Assembly (NCBI GenBank): GCA_009692305.1 | Contig: SHZK01000002.1 | Location: 124,001-188,000, forward strand | DNA: 64,000 bases | Reading direction: 5' to 3' | From: Gammaproteobacteria bacterium | GTDB taxonomy: Bacteria; Pseudomonadota; Gammaproteobacteria; Pseudomonadales; Pseudohongiellaceae | In this document: piece after piece, positions 40,180 through 49,848 of the stretch | How positions within the stretch are numbered: position 1 is the stretch's first letter | Layout: each line of letters opens with the position of its first letter | Translations under genes and position numbers: made by a program | Notes under the pieces: model-generated | Seen by the model: only the letters and a program-made list of their open reading frames with translations | Told to the model about the DNA's origin: nothing | The model's database searches: none

Positions 40180-40202
40180 ATATTTACTGTTAGGATGAAT
40201 TG

Positions 40203-41078
40203 ATGGCCGTGAACGATACTGATCTGTCCAGGGAACGCTTCGGCTTCACATTTTTCCTGTCCGCTAGTGTGCATGCCATCATTATTCTTGGCCTTGGTTT
40301 CATTTACCTGGAAGAAATCAACAGCGAACCCGCGCTGGAAATCACCATGGCGCAATACCGCAGCGAATTGGCTCCGGAAGATGCCGATTTTCTCGCGCAG
40401 GAAAACCAGATTGGTAGTGGCGTGCTGGATGACACGACAGCGCCAAGCTCACTTTTCGAATCGGATTTTCACGCAGATACCATTCAGGAAGTATTGCCGA
40501 TTCCGCGCGTACGGGAACAGTTGAATCCGGTAGAGTTGCAGGATGTGGCAGTCATCGCCAGTGTGCAACAGGAAAATCAGGTGCGCCAGCAATTGGAGGT
40601 TGAGGAAGAGGATAACAAGATTCCTGTTTCCGAAATTGCATCACCTGAAGAACTGAGCCTCGCCATCGTCAGCTTGCAGGCACAACTTGATTTACGACGC
40701 GAGGAGTATGCGAAGCGTCCGCGCCGCTACACAATTTCTTCCGCTTCCACCAAAAAGAGTCAGGACGCTCTCTATCTGGATAATTGGCGACGGCGCATCG
40801 AAGCGGTCGGCAATTTGAATTATCCGGAAGCCGCACGGCAGGGGCAAATGTATGGCAGTTTGCGCATGCTGGTGGCGATTCTCCCTGACGGTGCAGTTGC
40901 TGACGTGCAGATATTGCAGTCTTCAGGACAGAGTATTCTGGACCAGGCCGCACTCGAAATTGTCAAACTCGCCGCACCGTTTGCACCATTCCCGGACGCA
41001 ATGCGTGCGGAAGCTGATATACTGGAAATCATTCGAACCTGGCGCTTCCATGAAGGCAATGCGCTAACCAGCTATTAG
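40203..41078 (+). CDS. tonB: TonB-family energy transducer
   Basis: A 291-residue protein from ATG 40203, with a GGATGA site and a TTG alternative three bases upstream. One N-terminal transmembrane helix (about 17-38) is followed by a long charged, glutamine-rich linker instead of the usual proline-rich one. A C-terminal TonB domain (about 195-290) has YPEAARQGQMYGSLRMLVAILPDG and the ...SGQSILDQAALEIV motif. It would couple ExbBD proton flow to outer-membrane transport or, as for TonB3 of Pseudomonas, pilus-related functions. The latter link is inference from synteny. Confidence 0.88.
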   Translation: MAVNDTDLSRERFGFTFFLSASVHAIIILGLGFIYLEEINSEPALEITMAQYRSELAPEDADFLAQENQIGSGVLDDTTAPSSLFESDFHADTIQEVLPIPRVREQLNPVELQDVAVIASVQQENQVRQQLEVEEEDNKIPVSEIASPEELSLAIVSLQAQLDLRREEYAKRPRRYTISSASTKKSQDALYLDNWRRRIEAVGNLNYPEAARQGQMYGSLRMLVAILPDGAVADVQILQSSGQSILDQAALEIVKLAAPFAPFPDAMRAEADILEIIRTWRFHEGNALTSY

Positions 41079-41134
41079 TGCTAACACAAATAGTACTAAC
41101 ACAAAGACCGAAGGTTACAGGCAGTGATGACGCT

Positions 41135-41713
41135 ATGAGCGCTGACTCCAAGTCTACTTATCTTGAAAATCATTTCCTGATTGCGATGCCGCAAATGCAG
41201 GATCCATATTTCGCCGATACGGTTACGTATTTGTGGAAACACAATGCGGACGGCGCGCTGGGCATTGTCATCAACAAACCACTGCAGGCTTGCATCGCTG
41301 ATATTTTCGAAGAACTCGAGATTGTCTGCTCTATCAAAGAAAATATTTTTCGGCAGCGCCAGGTATTGGCAGGCGGCCCGGTGGAGCGGGACAAGGGCTT
41401 TATACTGCATGACAGCGGACTGTCCTGGGAGTCATCAATAGCGGTTACGGAAAACGTGACGATCTGTACATCAAAATCCATTCTGCAAGATATCGCCGCT
41501 GGCGCCGGACCGCAGAACTATCTGGTGGCACTGGGCTGCGCCGGCTGGGATGCCGGCCAACTGGAACGTGAAATCAGTGACAACGCCTGGCTCACGGCAC
41601 CGGCGCGAGCCGATGTGATTTTCTCCACTGACCACTCCAGCAAACGGCGCGCCGCCAGCGCCATTCTCGGCATCGATCTGAACAAGATCTCAACTGCGGC
41701 AGGTCACTCCTGA
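41135..41713 (+). CDS. yqgE: YqgE/AlgH family protein (UPF0301)
   Basis: A 192-residue member of UPF0301. I start at ATG 41135 (MSADSKSTYLENHFLIAMP), since the longer frame from 41078 adds an unlike leader. Family blocks are FLIAMPQMQDPYFADTVTY, GALGIVINKPL, the GGPVERDKGF turn and the LGCAGWDAGQLE motif. The role is uncertain; in Pseudomonas it is named AlgH. It lies between tonB and ruvX with short gaps. Confidence 0.93.
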   Translation: MSADSKSTYLENHFLIAMPQMQDPYFADTVTYLWKHNADGALGIVINKPLQACIADIFEELEIVCSIKENIFRQRQVLAGGPVERDKGFILHDSGLSWESSIAVTENVTICTSKSILQDIAAGAGPQNYLVALGCAGWDAGQLEREISDNAWLTAPARADVIFSTDHSSKRRAASAILGIDLNKISTAAGHS

Positions 41714-41730
41714 GCAAACAGGATTGCTGC

Positions 41731-42213
41731 ATGACTCTGCCCCAATTCCCAACAATCTCTGACGCCCCGCTGGCTGCCCTGGCGTTTGATTACGGCACGC
41801 AGCGCATTGGCGTGGCCTACGGACAGAGCCTCACCGGCACTGCCCAGCCGGTGGCTGTGCTGAAAGCCATTGATGGCATTCCGGTGTGGGATGAGATCGC
41901 CGCATTAATCAGGCAATGGCAACCACAGGTGTTCGTGATTGGCATGCCTTACAACATGGATGGTTCAGATAGCGAGATATTGCCGCGTGCGATCAAATTT
42001 GCCAATCGCCTGCACGGCCGTTTCAATCTGCCCAGCTTCGGTATCGATGAACGGCTGTCGTCACGGGAGGCAAGGACCCAGCTGGAAGAACGGGCGGGAG
42101 CAGGCAGAACCGGAAACAGCGGTCCCAAAAAAAAAGCCGCTATAGATGCCATAGCGGCTCAGATTATTCTGAAGAACTGGTTCTCCGAATGGCAGCTCAG
42201 GCAACAGCCCTGA
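41731..42213 (+). CDS. ruvX: RuvX/YqgF RNase H-like nuclease
   Basis: Putative Holliday-junction resolvase with an additional role in 16S rRNA 5' processing in other bacteria. The 160 residues show the RNase H-like metal sites: Asp in AFDYGTQRIGVAYG, Glu in GIDERLSSREA and Asp in AAIDAIAAQI. The Lys-Lys-Lys-Ala codons near the end (GPKKKAAID) coincide with a terminator for pilT on the other strand. Confidence 0.94.
   Translation: MTLPQFPTISDAPLAALAFDYGTQRIGVAYGQSLTGTAQPVAVLKAIDGIPVWDEIAALIRQWQPQVFVIGMPYNMDGSDSEILPRAIKFANRLHGRFNLPSFGIDERLSSREARTQLEERAGAGRTGNSGPKKKAAIDAIAAQIILKNWFSEWQLRQQP
42127..42159 (-). terminator. Rho-independent terminator of pilT, inside ruvX
   Basis: On the minus strand a perfect 9-bp stem (AGCCGCTAT/ATAGCGGCT, 42135-42143 and 42151-42159) with a 7-base loop is followed by a run of T (42127-42135). 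It lies 64 bases past the pilT stop, inside the 3' coding part of the convergent ruvX. Confidence 0.85.
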
Positions 42214-42222
42214 GCAACAGCT

Positions 42223-43257
42223 TCAGAAATTTTCGGGCATCTTCGCTTTTAGTTTCGCATCCATCCTTGAGACTATACCCTTCGCAACCAATTCCTTGAG
42301 GCATTGATCCAGCGTAGTCATGCCTACCGACGCGCCGGTCTGAATCGCAGAATACATTTGTGCAACCTTGTCTTCACGAATCAGGTTCCGTATCGCTGGC
42401 GTGCCGATCATGATCTCGTGAGCCGCACAGCGGCCACCGCCAGACTTCTTCAGCAATGCCTGCGAGATAACCGCCTGCAGAGATTCAGACAACATTGAGC
42501 GCACCATGTCTTTCTCTGCCGCAGGAAACACGTCAATAACCCGGTCGATGGTCTTTGCCGCAGAAGTTGTATGCAAGGTGCCGAAGACCAGGTGACCAGT
42601 TTCCGCGGCGGTCAAGGCCAGGCGAATCGTCTCGAGGTCATGCAACTCACCCACCAGAATGATATCCGGGTCTTCCCGCAAGGCTGAGCGCAGCGCCTGG
42701 CTGAAACCGTGCGTGTCACGATGCACTTCGCGCTAGTTTATCAGGCACTTCTTGCTCTGATGCACGAATTCGATCGGGTCCTCAATGGTGAGAATATGTT
42801 CGTACTTCGTGTCGTTGATGTAGTCGATCATCGCCGCCAGGGTGGCACTCTTGCCGGAACCGGTAGGTCCAGTGACGCAAACCAGACCCCGTGGCACTGT
42901 GGCAATCTTTCTGAATATTTCGCCCATGCCCAGTTGTTCCATGGACAGCACCTTGGACGGAATCGTTCGAAACACAGCTCCAGCTCCACGATTCTGCACG
43001 AATGCGTTCACCCGGAAACGGGCCAGATTCGGTATTTCGAAGGAAAAGTCGGTTTCGAGAAATTCTTCGTAATCCTTGCGCTGCTTGTCATTCATGATCT
43101 CATAGATCATAGCATGTACTTCCTTGTGATCCATTTCCGGAACATTGATACGTCGAATATCACCATTCACTCTAATCAAAGGTGGCATACCTGCGGTCAA
43201 GTGCAAATCCGAAGCGCCCTGCTTAACGCTGAATCCCAATAATTCTGTAATGTCCAT
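42223..43257 (-). pseudogene. pilT: Type IV pilus retraction ATPase PilT, interrupted by an in-frame TAG
   Basis: The gene spans the 344 codons normal for PilT, but codon 175 is TAG (plus strand 42733-42735). The first part (174 residues, from ATG 43257) has the N-terminal PAS-like domain and Walker A GPTGSGKSAT, and stops after KKCLIN. The rest continues in the same frame as REVHRDTHGF..., where homologues read NQREVHRDTHG, so a CAG-to-TAG change explains it. The second part (GTG 42726 could restart it) keeps ALREDPDIILVGE and GHLVFGTLHT, the C-terminal AIRNLIRE motif and the end. A second change is GELHD in place of the usual GEMRD. It is either a nonsense mutation, a sequence error or readthrough. 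No pilU follows. Confidence 0.9.
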
Positions 43258-43363
43258 ATGCCTTACCTGTGACTATATTGTGGTGATTTTTTTGTTCCGA
43301 ATCGGATGTGGCCAATTCGGTAGTTGCTGCTGTCTGCTCAATTGTCGCCCGTCAGCAAATATA

Positions 43364-43377
43364 ATAACAATTGTTAT
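43364..43377. promoter_or_regulatory. 14-base perfect palindrome between pilT and yggS
   Basis: ATAACAATTGTTAT is a perfect palindrome, 107 bases upstream of pilT and 110 upstream of yggS, in a region rich in A and T. It has the look of a dimeric regulator operator. The regulator is unknown. Confidence 0.35.
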
Positions 43378-43486
43378 GGCTGATTTTATTGTTCTGGCGA
43401 AGAATTTGCAGCTCACCTATAGTACCTGTCATTAAGGGAATATCCTACATTCAGGGATTCCGGGCGGCGCAGATAACAACCAAAAC

Positions 43487-44170
43487 GTGACCAGCATAGC
43501 AGATAACATCAGCTCGGTTATCGAGCAGATTCAAGAGTTTGAAAGGAAATACCAGCGCGGGAGTGGCGCTGTGGTATTGCTGGCTGTCAGCAAACAACAG
43601 GATGTCGCAAGTATTCGGCTTGCGTACGCCGCAGGACTTAAAAATTTTGGCGAGAATTATCTGCAGGAAGCCGAGCCGAAAATTCAGGCACTGCGGGAAC
43701 TCGACATTTGCTGGCACTTCATCGGTCCGATACAAACCAACAAGACCCGCGGCATCGCCACACATTTTAGCTGGGTACACAGCGTTGACCGGGAGAAGGT
43801 GGCGCGACGCCTGAGCGAACAACGCGACCCCGCCCTGGGTCCGCTCAATGTGTGCGTACAGGTTAACCTGTCGCTGGAGGCAAGCAAATCGGGTGTGGAG
43901 CTGGCCGAGTGTCGGCATTTATGCGAGCTTGTCAGCACCCTGCCCAACCTGCGTCTACGCGGATTGATGGCCATTCCTGCGCCTTCCAACCAGCTTGCCG
44001 CACAACGGGCCGGCTTTCGGCGACTGGCTGCTGAATATCATCTGCTGGCCCAGCGTTACCCGACGCTGGACACGCTGTCGATGGGAATGAGCAATGATTT
44101 CGAGGCGGCGATTGCCGAAGGCACCACGCTGGTGCGCATCGGCAGCGCCCTGTTTGGTGCACGGCACTGA
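43487..44170 (+). CDS. yggS: PLP homeostasis protein YggS (PLPBP family)
   Basis: A 227-residue PLP-binding protein without a known reaction that buffers the cofactor. The Lys in VLLAVSKQQ is the PLP lysine. GENYLQEAEPKI, WHFIGPIQTNK, the GLMAIP loop and SMGMSNDFEAAIAEGTTLVRIGSALFG are family blocks. The likely start is the GTG at 43487. It begins the yggS-proC-yggT-metX-metW-rdgB-hemW series, as in Pseudomonas. Confidence 0.95.
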   Translation: MTSIADNISSVIEQIQEFERKYQRGSGAVVLLAVSKQQDVASIRLAYAAGLKNFGENYLQEAEPKIQALRELDICWHFIGPIQTNKTRGIATHFSWVHSVDREKVARRLSEQRDPALGPLNVCVQVNLSLEASKSGVELAECRHLCELVSTLPNLRLRGLMAIPAPSNQLAAQRAGFRRLAAEYHLLAQRYPTLDTLSMGMSNDFEAAIAEGTTLVRIGSALFGARH

Positions 44171-44212
44171 TCGAGCCCGATGCCAAATGTATATGCTAGA
44201 ATAGCGCTGCAC

Positions 44213-44254
44213 AGTTCGCACCGCATAGTTTGCACTGCATAGTTCGAACCGCAT
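44213..44254 (+). repeat. Three tandem copies of a 14-base unit
   Basis: AGTTCGCACCGCAT (44213-44226), AGTTTGCACTGCAT (44227-44240) and AGTTCGAACCGCAT (44241-44254) run head to tail between yggS and proC. They lie just downstream of a TGCTAGAAT -10-like element (44194-44202), so they would fall in the 5' leader. Confidence 0.85.
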
Positions 44255-44291
44255 AGACCGACAGCCCCCACAGATGCGGGCAGGAGACATC

Positions 44292-45116
44292 TTGGAATCC
44301 ACACGAATTGGCTTCATTGGCGCTGGCAACATGGCGAACAGCCTGATTCGCGGATTGCTTGCCAAAGGTGTCAATAACACTTCAATCTCGGCTGCTGATA
44401 TAGACTCGCACAAGCTGGAGCAATTGCGCAGAGCTTGCAAAATTCACACTAGTACCAGTACCGAGATCGTCGCAAATTGCGACGTCATTGTCCTGGCTGT
44501 AAAACCGCAAGTGATGAAGGCAGTGTGCCTCGATCTGGCCAAAGCATTGCAGGGGCGCAAGGTATTGCTGATCTCAATTGCGGCTGGCATAACTCTCGAG
44601 CACATGCAAAATTGGTTCGGCCCCGAAAGTGCGATTGTGCGTTGCATGCCTAACACACCGGCTCTGGTCGGCAAAGGTGCAACCGGACTTTTCGCCAATT
44701 CACAGGTTAACCAGGCACAGCGAAAACTCGCCGCGGATATCCTGTCAAGTGTTGGACTCAGTCTGTGGGTACCAAACGAAACTGATATCGATTCGGTCAC
44801 TGCTCTCTCCGGCAGTGGACCGGCGTATTTCTTCTTGTTCATGGAGGCAATGCAGGCAGCTGCTCAGGAGATGGGATTGCATCAGGAATTGGCCCGCAAA
44901 CTCACCTATCAAACCGCATTGGGCGCGGCCGAATTGGCTATGCGCAGCGAGGAGGATACAGCAGACCTGCGCCGCAACGTCACTTCTCCCGGGGGAACCA
45001 CCGAGCAGGCAATCAAACAGTTTACCGATGGCGGGTTACAGAAACTGGTGAGCAAAGCATTGCATGCGGCACGCAAACGCTCTGTCGAGCTGGCATCGGA
45101 GTTTGGCAAAGACTAA
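44292..45116 (+). CDS. proC: Pyrroline-5-carboxylate reductase
   Basis: Reduces pyrroline-5-carboxylate to proline with NAD(P)H. I prefer the TTG at 44292, which has an AGGAG site five bases before it. The ATG at 44274 lacks one. The Rossmann motif is IGFIGAGNMA. VKPQVM, PNTPALVGKG and the ALSGSGPAYFFLFMEA active-site helix are conserved, as is RRNVTSPGGTTEQAI. About 274 residues, normal length. Confidence 0.96.
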   Translation: MESTRIGFIGAGNMANSLIRGLLAKGVNNTSISAADIDSHKLEQLRRACKIHTSTSTEIVANCDVIVLAVKPQVMKAVCLDLAKALQGRKVLLISIAAGITLEHMQNWFGPESAIVRCMPNTPALVGKGATGLFANSQVNQAQRKLAADILSSVGLSLWVPNETDIDSVTALSGSGPAYFFLFMEAMQAAAQEMGLHQELARKLTYQTALGAAELAMRSEEDTADLRRNVTSPGGTTEQAIKQFTDGGLQKLVSKALHAARKRSVELASEFGKD

Positions 45117-45200
45117 TATTTCTGGCACATTCACGGCACATATTCCACGCAGTTTTAACGGCAGCTTGACTCACTTCAAACCAGGGAATCTTGAAACATA

Positions 45201-45800
45201 ATGGGCGCGACCAGTAATTCACTTATACTACTTTTCAATACACTCGGCGGATTGTACTTGTTGGCGATTCTATTACGATTTCTGCTGCAGATCGCCAAAG
45301 CCGATTTCTATAATCCTGTGTCACAATCCGTGGTAAAAATTACCGATCCATTGGTCCGGGTGTTGCGGAATTTCATACCCGGCTATCGCGGCGTGGATTT
45401 CTCGACTCTTGTGCTGGCGCTCATCATCGAAGCAGTGGCAATCTTTGTGCTGGTCCTTTTATATGGCGGCAGCCTTCCCGGCGTTGGTTATGTCATTACA
45501 TGGTCATTCGTCGGCATCCTGTATTTCATCATTAATATTTACTATTACGCCATTATTGCTTCGATTATCATGTCATTTGTTATGATGTTTTCCGGCAACA
45601 TGAACCCGCATCCGATTTTACGAGTAATTTGGCAACTCACTGAACCAGTCATGGCACCAATTCGCAAAATCATTCCTGCCATTGGCGGTCTGGATTTCTC
45701 CCCAATATTTATTTTTCTCGCTATCCAGATTATCCAGAGCTTCCTGATTTCCAGTTTTGGCATTACCGACCAGCATGCGATGGTAATCATAGGCATCTAG
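45201..45800 (+). CDS. yggT: YggT family membrane protein
   Basis: A 199-residue integral membrane protein with two YGGT repeats (about 15-85 and 105-180). Each repeat ends in a VxPxxRxIP-type motif; here they are DPLVRVLRNFIPGYRGVDFS and VMAPIRKIIPAIGGLDFS. The role is unknown, and a link to cation homeostasis or division has been proposed elsewhere. It lies between proC and metX. Confidence 0.93.
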   Translation: MGATSNSLILLFNTLGGLYLLAILLRFLLQIAKADFYNPVSQSVVKITDPLVRVLRNFIPGYRGVDFSTLVLALIIEAVAIFVLVLLYGGSLPGVGYVITWSFVGILYFIINIYYYAIIASIIMSFVMMFSGNMNPHPILRVIWQLTEPVMAPIRKIIPAIGGLDFSPIFIFLAIQIIQSFLISSFGITDQHAMVIIGI

Positions 45801-45869
45801 AGTGCTGGAGATTCAAGTAACTGTGCAATTCCCGAACACTAATTCACTTTTGGCCATAAACATTACATC

Positions 45870-47069
45870 ATGACTATCGCGATACCCTCAGATTCAGTTG
45901 GCCTCGTGCAACCCCGAGTGGAACATTTCGATGAACCTCTGGCATTGCGTAGTGGCGCCATATTGCCTGCTTATGATCTGGTCATTGAAATCTATGGCAC
46001 ATTGAATGCGGCACGCAGCAATGCCGTGCTCATCTGTCATGCCCTGTCCGGTGATCATCACGCAGCCGGTTACCACACGCTTGAGGACTCGAAGCCGGGC
46101 TGGTGGGACTCCGCGATCGGGCCGGGCAAGGCCATCGACACGAACCGGTTTTATGTAGTGAGCCTGAATAACCTTGGTGGCTGCGCCGGCAGTACCGGAC
46201 CGGTTTCAATCAATCCGGAAACCGGCAAACATTACGGGCCAAACTTCCCGATCATCACGGTACGGGACTGGGTAAACAGCCAGATGCGCCTGATGAATCG
46301 ACTCAAGATCGGCAAGTGGGCCGCCGTGATCGGCGGCAGCCTCGGCGGCATGCAGGTACTGCGCTGGGCGATCAGTTATCCAGAGCGATTGCGCAATGCG
46401 ATAGTAATCGCCGCCGCACCGAAACTGTCTGCACAGAACATTGCGTTCAATGAAGTTGCAAGGCATTCCATCACCAGCGATCCGAACTTTTTCGGAGGAC
46501 ACTACCTGGAGCATGGCACTTACCCCAAGCAGGGGCTCATGCTGGCGCGCATGGTTGGTCATATTACTTACTTGTCGGATACCGCGATGAGCGCTAAGTT
46601 TGGCAAGACAGTTACGGACTTCGAGAAACAGGGCGCGAACTTCGGACGGGATCTGCGCACTGGTAAACTGAGCTTTGGTTTCAATGCCGATTTTCAGGTG
46701 GAGAGTTATCTGCATTATCAGGGCGAACGCTTCTCCGAAAATTTCGATGCCAATACCTATTTGCTGATGACCAAGGCGCTGGACTATTTCGATCCTTCCG
46801 TTGATTACGACGGCGACCTGACGAAGGCGTTCGAGCACAGTGACTGCAGTTTTCTGATCATGTCCTTCAGTACCGACTGGCGCTTTCCGCCGGAACGATC
46901 ACGCGAGTTGGTGAATACTTTATTGCGCGCGAAATGCGATGTGAGTTATCTGGAGATTGATGCCGACCAGGGACACGACGCATTTCTGATGCCCATTCCA
47001 CGTTACATATCCGCCTTGTCTACCTATCTGGGCCGGGTGCATGAGGAGTTAGGTGAAGATGCGGCCTGA
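45870..47069 (+). CDS. metX: Homoserine O-acyltransferase MetX
   Basis: Activates homoserine for methionine synthesis. The 399-residue alpha/beta hydrolase has nucleophile Ser157 in GGSLGGMQ, and the [13 protein letters not shown] oxyanion region. The GHDAFL-type His-Asp end is also present (QGHDAFLMP). In gammaproteobacteria with a partner MetW, this enzyme usually prefers succinyl-CoA, and the sequence alone does not settle acetyl against succinyl. metW overlaps it by 17 bases. Confidence 0.94.
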   Translation: MTIAIPSDSVGLVQPRVEHFDEPLALRSGAILPAYDLVIEIYGTLNAARSNAVLICHALSGDHHAAGYHTLEDSKPGWWDSAIGPGKAIDTNRFYVVSLNNLGGCAGSTGPVSINPETGKHYGPNFPIITVRDWVNSQMRLMNRLKIGKWAAVIGGSLGGMQVLRWAISYPERLRNAIVIAAAPKLSAQNIAFNEVARHSITSDPNFFGGHYLEHGTYPKQGLMLARMVGHITYLSDTAMSAKFGKTVTDFEKQGANFGRDLRTGKLSFGFNADFQVESYLHYQGERFSENFDANTYLLMTKALDYFDPSVDYDGDLTKAFEHSDCSFLIMSFSTDWRFPPERSRELVNTLLRAKCDVSYLEIDADQGHDAFLMPIPRYISALSTYLGRVHEELGEDAA

Positions 47070-47658
47070 CCAGGAAATTATTCAGGAATGGATTCAGCCA
47101 GGCAGTCGTGTACTCGATCTGGGATGTGGCGATGGCAGCCTGTTACTCTATCTCCAGAAAAGCAAAGGAGTGCGCGGAGTTGGACTCGAGATTGATGCCG
47201 GTAATATAGAGCAATGCCTGAGGAATGGTGTTAATGTCGTCGAACAAAATTTGAATAGCGGTTTGTCGAATTTTCGGAGCGCAAGTTTCGATACTGTTTT
47301 GCTCGCACAGACATTGCAGGCGCTCAGCAAACCGGATCTGTTGATTAACGAGATGCTGCGCATCGGCAAGAACGGCATTGTAACTTTTCCTAACTTTGGT
47401 AATTGGAAGAGTCGTGTATATCTCTGGTTCAAGGGTCGTATGCCGGTTTCAAAATTTATGCCACACCAGTGGTATAACACACCGAATATACATTTCTGCA
47501 CGGTGAAAGATTTTGACGCATTGTGCGAAGAGAATAAAATCAAGGTATTGGCGCGAACTGTTGTGGACTCGCAACACCAGGGTAGCTGGTACATGCGCGT
47601 CTGGCCAAATTTTCTGGGAGAGATTGCTATTTATCACATCACGAAGAGCCAACAATGA
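47053..47658 (+). CDS. metW: MetW, methyltransferase-like methionine biosynthesis protein
   Basis: A 201-residue SAM-methyltransferase-fold protein that accompanies and in some species activates MetX. The SAM motif is [12 protein letters not shown], and [13 protein letters not shown] is the family signature near the C-terminus. It begins inside metX and ends in ATGA overlap with rdgB, which shows tight translational coupling. Confidence 0.94.
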   Translation: MKMRPDQEIIQEWIQPGSRVLDLGCGDGSLLLYLQKSKGVRGVGLEIDAGNIEQCLRNGVNVVEQNLNSGLSNFRSASFDTVLLAQTLQALSKPDLLINEMLRIGKNGIVTFPNFGNWKSRVYLWFKGRMPVSKFMPHQWYNTPNIHFCTVKDFDALCEENKIKVLARTVVDSQHQGSWYMRVWPNFLGEIAIYHITKSQQ

Positions 47659-48263
47659 GCATGCATGAAATTGTGTTGGCTAGCGCTAACGCCGGCAAAC
47701 TGCGTGAGTTGCAGGCGATTCTGGATGCTTACGATGTGACGCTCGTACCCCAATCGGAATTTGAAATTGAGCCTGCGGAAGAAACCGGACTCAGCTTCGT
47801 CGAAAATGCCTTGATCAAGGCACGTCATGCTTGCAATGTCTCTGGCCTGCCGGCAATTGCCGATGATTCAGGTATAGAAGTGGATGCCCTGGAAGGCGAA
47901 CCGGGTATCTATTCCGCACGTTATGCCGGCATCAGTGGGCCTACTGCCGATGCGGCGAATAATGCATTGCTGCTGGCCGAATTGGAGCAGGTTCCGGAAT
48001 TGGAGCGCACGGCGCGCTTTCAGTGTGCCATCGTATTCATGCGACACGCGCTGGATCCGATGCCGCTAATCTGCCAGGGCACCTGGGAAGGCCGTATTTT
48101 ATTTGCGGAGAGCGGCGCCAACGGTTTCGGATATGATCCGCTGTTTTATGTACCGACCCATGCGTGTTCGTCCGCGGAACTTGATCCTGCCATCAAGAAC
48201 GCAATCAGCCATCGTGGGCAAGCCTTGCAACAACTGGTGAAATGCTGGAACTTCCACCTCTAA
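47655..48263 (+). CDS. rdgB: dITP/XTP pyrophosphatase (HAM1/RdgB)
   Basis: Removes inosine and xanthosine triphosphates from the nucleotide pool. The 202 residues show [15 protein letters not shown] (substrate site), [27 protein letters not shown] and SHRGQALQ, all family signatures. It overlaps metW by four bases and hemW by 22. Confidence 0.97.
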   Translation: MSMHEIVLASANAGKLRELQAILDAYDVTLVPQSEFEIEPAEETGLSFVENALIKARHACNVSGLPAIADDSGIEVDALEGEPGIYSARYAGISGPTADAANNALLLAELEQVPELERTARFQCAIVFMRHALDPMPLICQGTWEGRILFAESGANGFGYDPLFYVPTHACSSAELDPAIKNAISHRGQALQQLVKCWNFHL

Positions 48264-49387
48264 GTCTCTACATTCACGTTCCCTGGTGTATGCGGAAATG
48301 CCCGTATTGTGATTTCAATTCACACGAGGCAAGCGGCGCTATTCCCGAAGCACAATATGTAAAAGCTCTCTGTGAAGACTTCGACCAGGATCTTGAATTC
48401 ATCCAGGGTCGCCCGATTCAATCCATGTTCATTGGCGGTGGCACGCCCAGCCTGTTCAGTGCCAATGCCTACCGCCAACTGTTCGAACATATACAACAGC
48501 GCGCACAGTTCGCAGTTGCTTGCGAAATTACGCTTGAGGCAAATCCAGGTACGGCGGAGGCAGAGAAATTTGCCGCCTATCGTGCCGCTGGCATTAATCG
48601 GTTGTCGCTTGGCATTCAGAGTTTCGATGATGACCAACTAAAAACCCTGGGGCGGATTCATAGCGCGGCAGAGGCGCGCGCCGCGATAGCGATGGCGCGC
48701 GCCGCGGGTTATGACAATTTCAACCTCGATCTTATGTATGGCCTGCCGCAGCAAACCCCGACGCAGGCACTGTTCGATCTGGAGCAGGCCCTGACCTTTG
48801 GCCCTGCCCATCTGTCCTGGTATCAACTGACGATTGAACCGAACACGGTGTTTTACCACCAGCCTCCAGTCATTACGGCAGAAGAACCCATCATCGAGAT
48901 GCAGGACCTGGGGCGCGAACTACTCGACCAGCACGCATTGCTGCGCTATGAAGTTTCTGCCTACGCGCTGCCGCAGCGCAATTCTCTTCACAACCTGAAT
49001 TACTGGCAGTTCGGTGATTATCTGGGTATCGGTGCCGGTGCCCACGGCAAGATCACGCGTGCAAGCGCCGACGGCACCTCCGTATGGCGTATCCGCAAGC
49101 ACAAGCAGCCCAGGCATTATCTCGCCAATTCACTCAGTCGCCGCGCCGAGCAAGTTCAGCTGACAAGCGCTGCACTACCGCTTGAATTTCTCCTCAATGC
49201 CCTGCGCCTGCGCACCGGCTTCAGCACTGAACTGTTTGAGCGCCGCACCGGCATCTCTTTTAGCACCATAGGAAAGCGGGTAGAATACCTCGTCAATCAG
49301 GGCTTGCTTGTCTGGCACGAGGCTCACATTGTACCCACTGACAAGGGCTATGAATTACTCAACAGTGTGCTGGAAGAATTTGTCTAG
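48242..49387 (+). CDS. hemW: HemW, radical SAM haem chaperone
   Basis: A 381-residue radical SAM protein long annotated as oxygen-independent coproporphyrinogen oxidase (HemN-like). The cluster motif is [14 protein letters not shown] (CxxxCxxC). The HemW-type GGGTPSLF and LEANPGT follow, with a C-terminal HemN_C domain (about 300-370). Lacking the extra N-terminal HemN segment, it fits HemW, which binds and delivers haem. Last gene of the rightward series. Confidence 0.94.
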   Translation: MLELPPLSLYIHVPWCMRKCPYCDFNSHEASGAIPEAQYVKALCEDFDQDLEFIQGRPIQSMFIGGGTPSLFSANAYRQLFEHIQQRAQFAVACEITLEANPGTAEAEKFAAYRAAGINRLSLGIQSFDDDQLKTLGRIHSAAEARAAIAMARAAGYDNFNLDLMYGLPQQTPTQALFDLEQALTFGPAHLSWYQLTIEPNTVFYHQPPVITAEEPIIEMQDLGRELLDQHALLRYEVSAYALPQRNSLHNLNYWQFGDYLGIGAGAHGKITRASADGTSVWRIRKHKQPRHYLANSLSRRAEQVQLTSAALPLEFLLNALRLRTGFSTELFERRTGISFSTIGKRVEYLVNQGLLVWHEAHIVPTDKGYELLNSVLEEFV

Positions 49388-49465
49388 CGGCTGTTGGTGC
49401 CGGGCGATACCAAATTTAGTAAAGTGAATTAATCTCAGACTGATAAATCAATTAGCGAGAGTCGC

Positions 49466-49819
49466 ATGGAAAATCTCTATGAGAAACACTGCGAAGCGTG
49501 CCGACTGGGCGCACCGGTGGTTACTGTTGAGGAAGCGCACAAGCTGCTCATCAGCATTCCAGCCTGGAAAAAACAATTCCACGATGGTGTAGAAAAACTG
49601 ATCAGGGAATTCTATTTTGTGGAATTCAATGATGCCTTCAGTTTCACCTACAAGATCGCCAGCCTCGCCGAACGGGAAAACCATCACCCATCGATACTGA
49701 CGGAGTATGGCAAGGTTACGGTGTACTGGTGGACACATAAAATAAACGGATTACATGTCAACGATTTCATCATGGCCGCAAAGACAGACATGATCGCCAA
49801 GCTGGCAGCGAAAGCCTGA
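49466..49819 (+). CDS. phhB: Pterin-4a-carbinolamine dehydratase
   Basis: Regenerates the pterin cofactor of aromatic amino acid hydroxylases. The 117 residues include the active-site signature ENHHPSI with its paired histidines and the VTVYWWTHKINGLHVNDF strand. No phenylalanine hydroxylase is in the window. The GAG-type ribosome site and the ATG at 49466 fit. Confidence 0.94.
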   Translation: MENLYEKHCEACRLGAPVVTVEEAHKLLISIPAWKKQFHDGVEKLIREFYFVEFNDAFSFTYKIASLAERENHHPSILTEYGKVTVYWWTHKINGLHVNDFIMAAKTDMIAKLAAKA

Positions 49820-49848
49820 AGCCGCCCCATCAAACCTGGATTCCCATT

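Noticed and set aside
44213-44254. GTTCGAACC-like sequence suggesting a tRNA T-loop
   Set aside because: It belongs to the 14-base tandem repeat; no cloverleaf can be drawn.
44213-44254. CRISPR array
   Set aside because: Units are contiguous with no spacers; no cas genes in the window.
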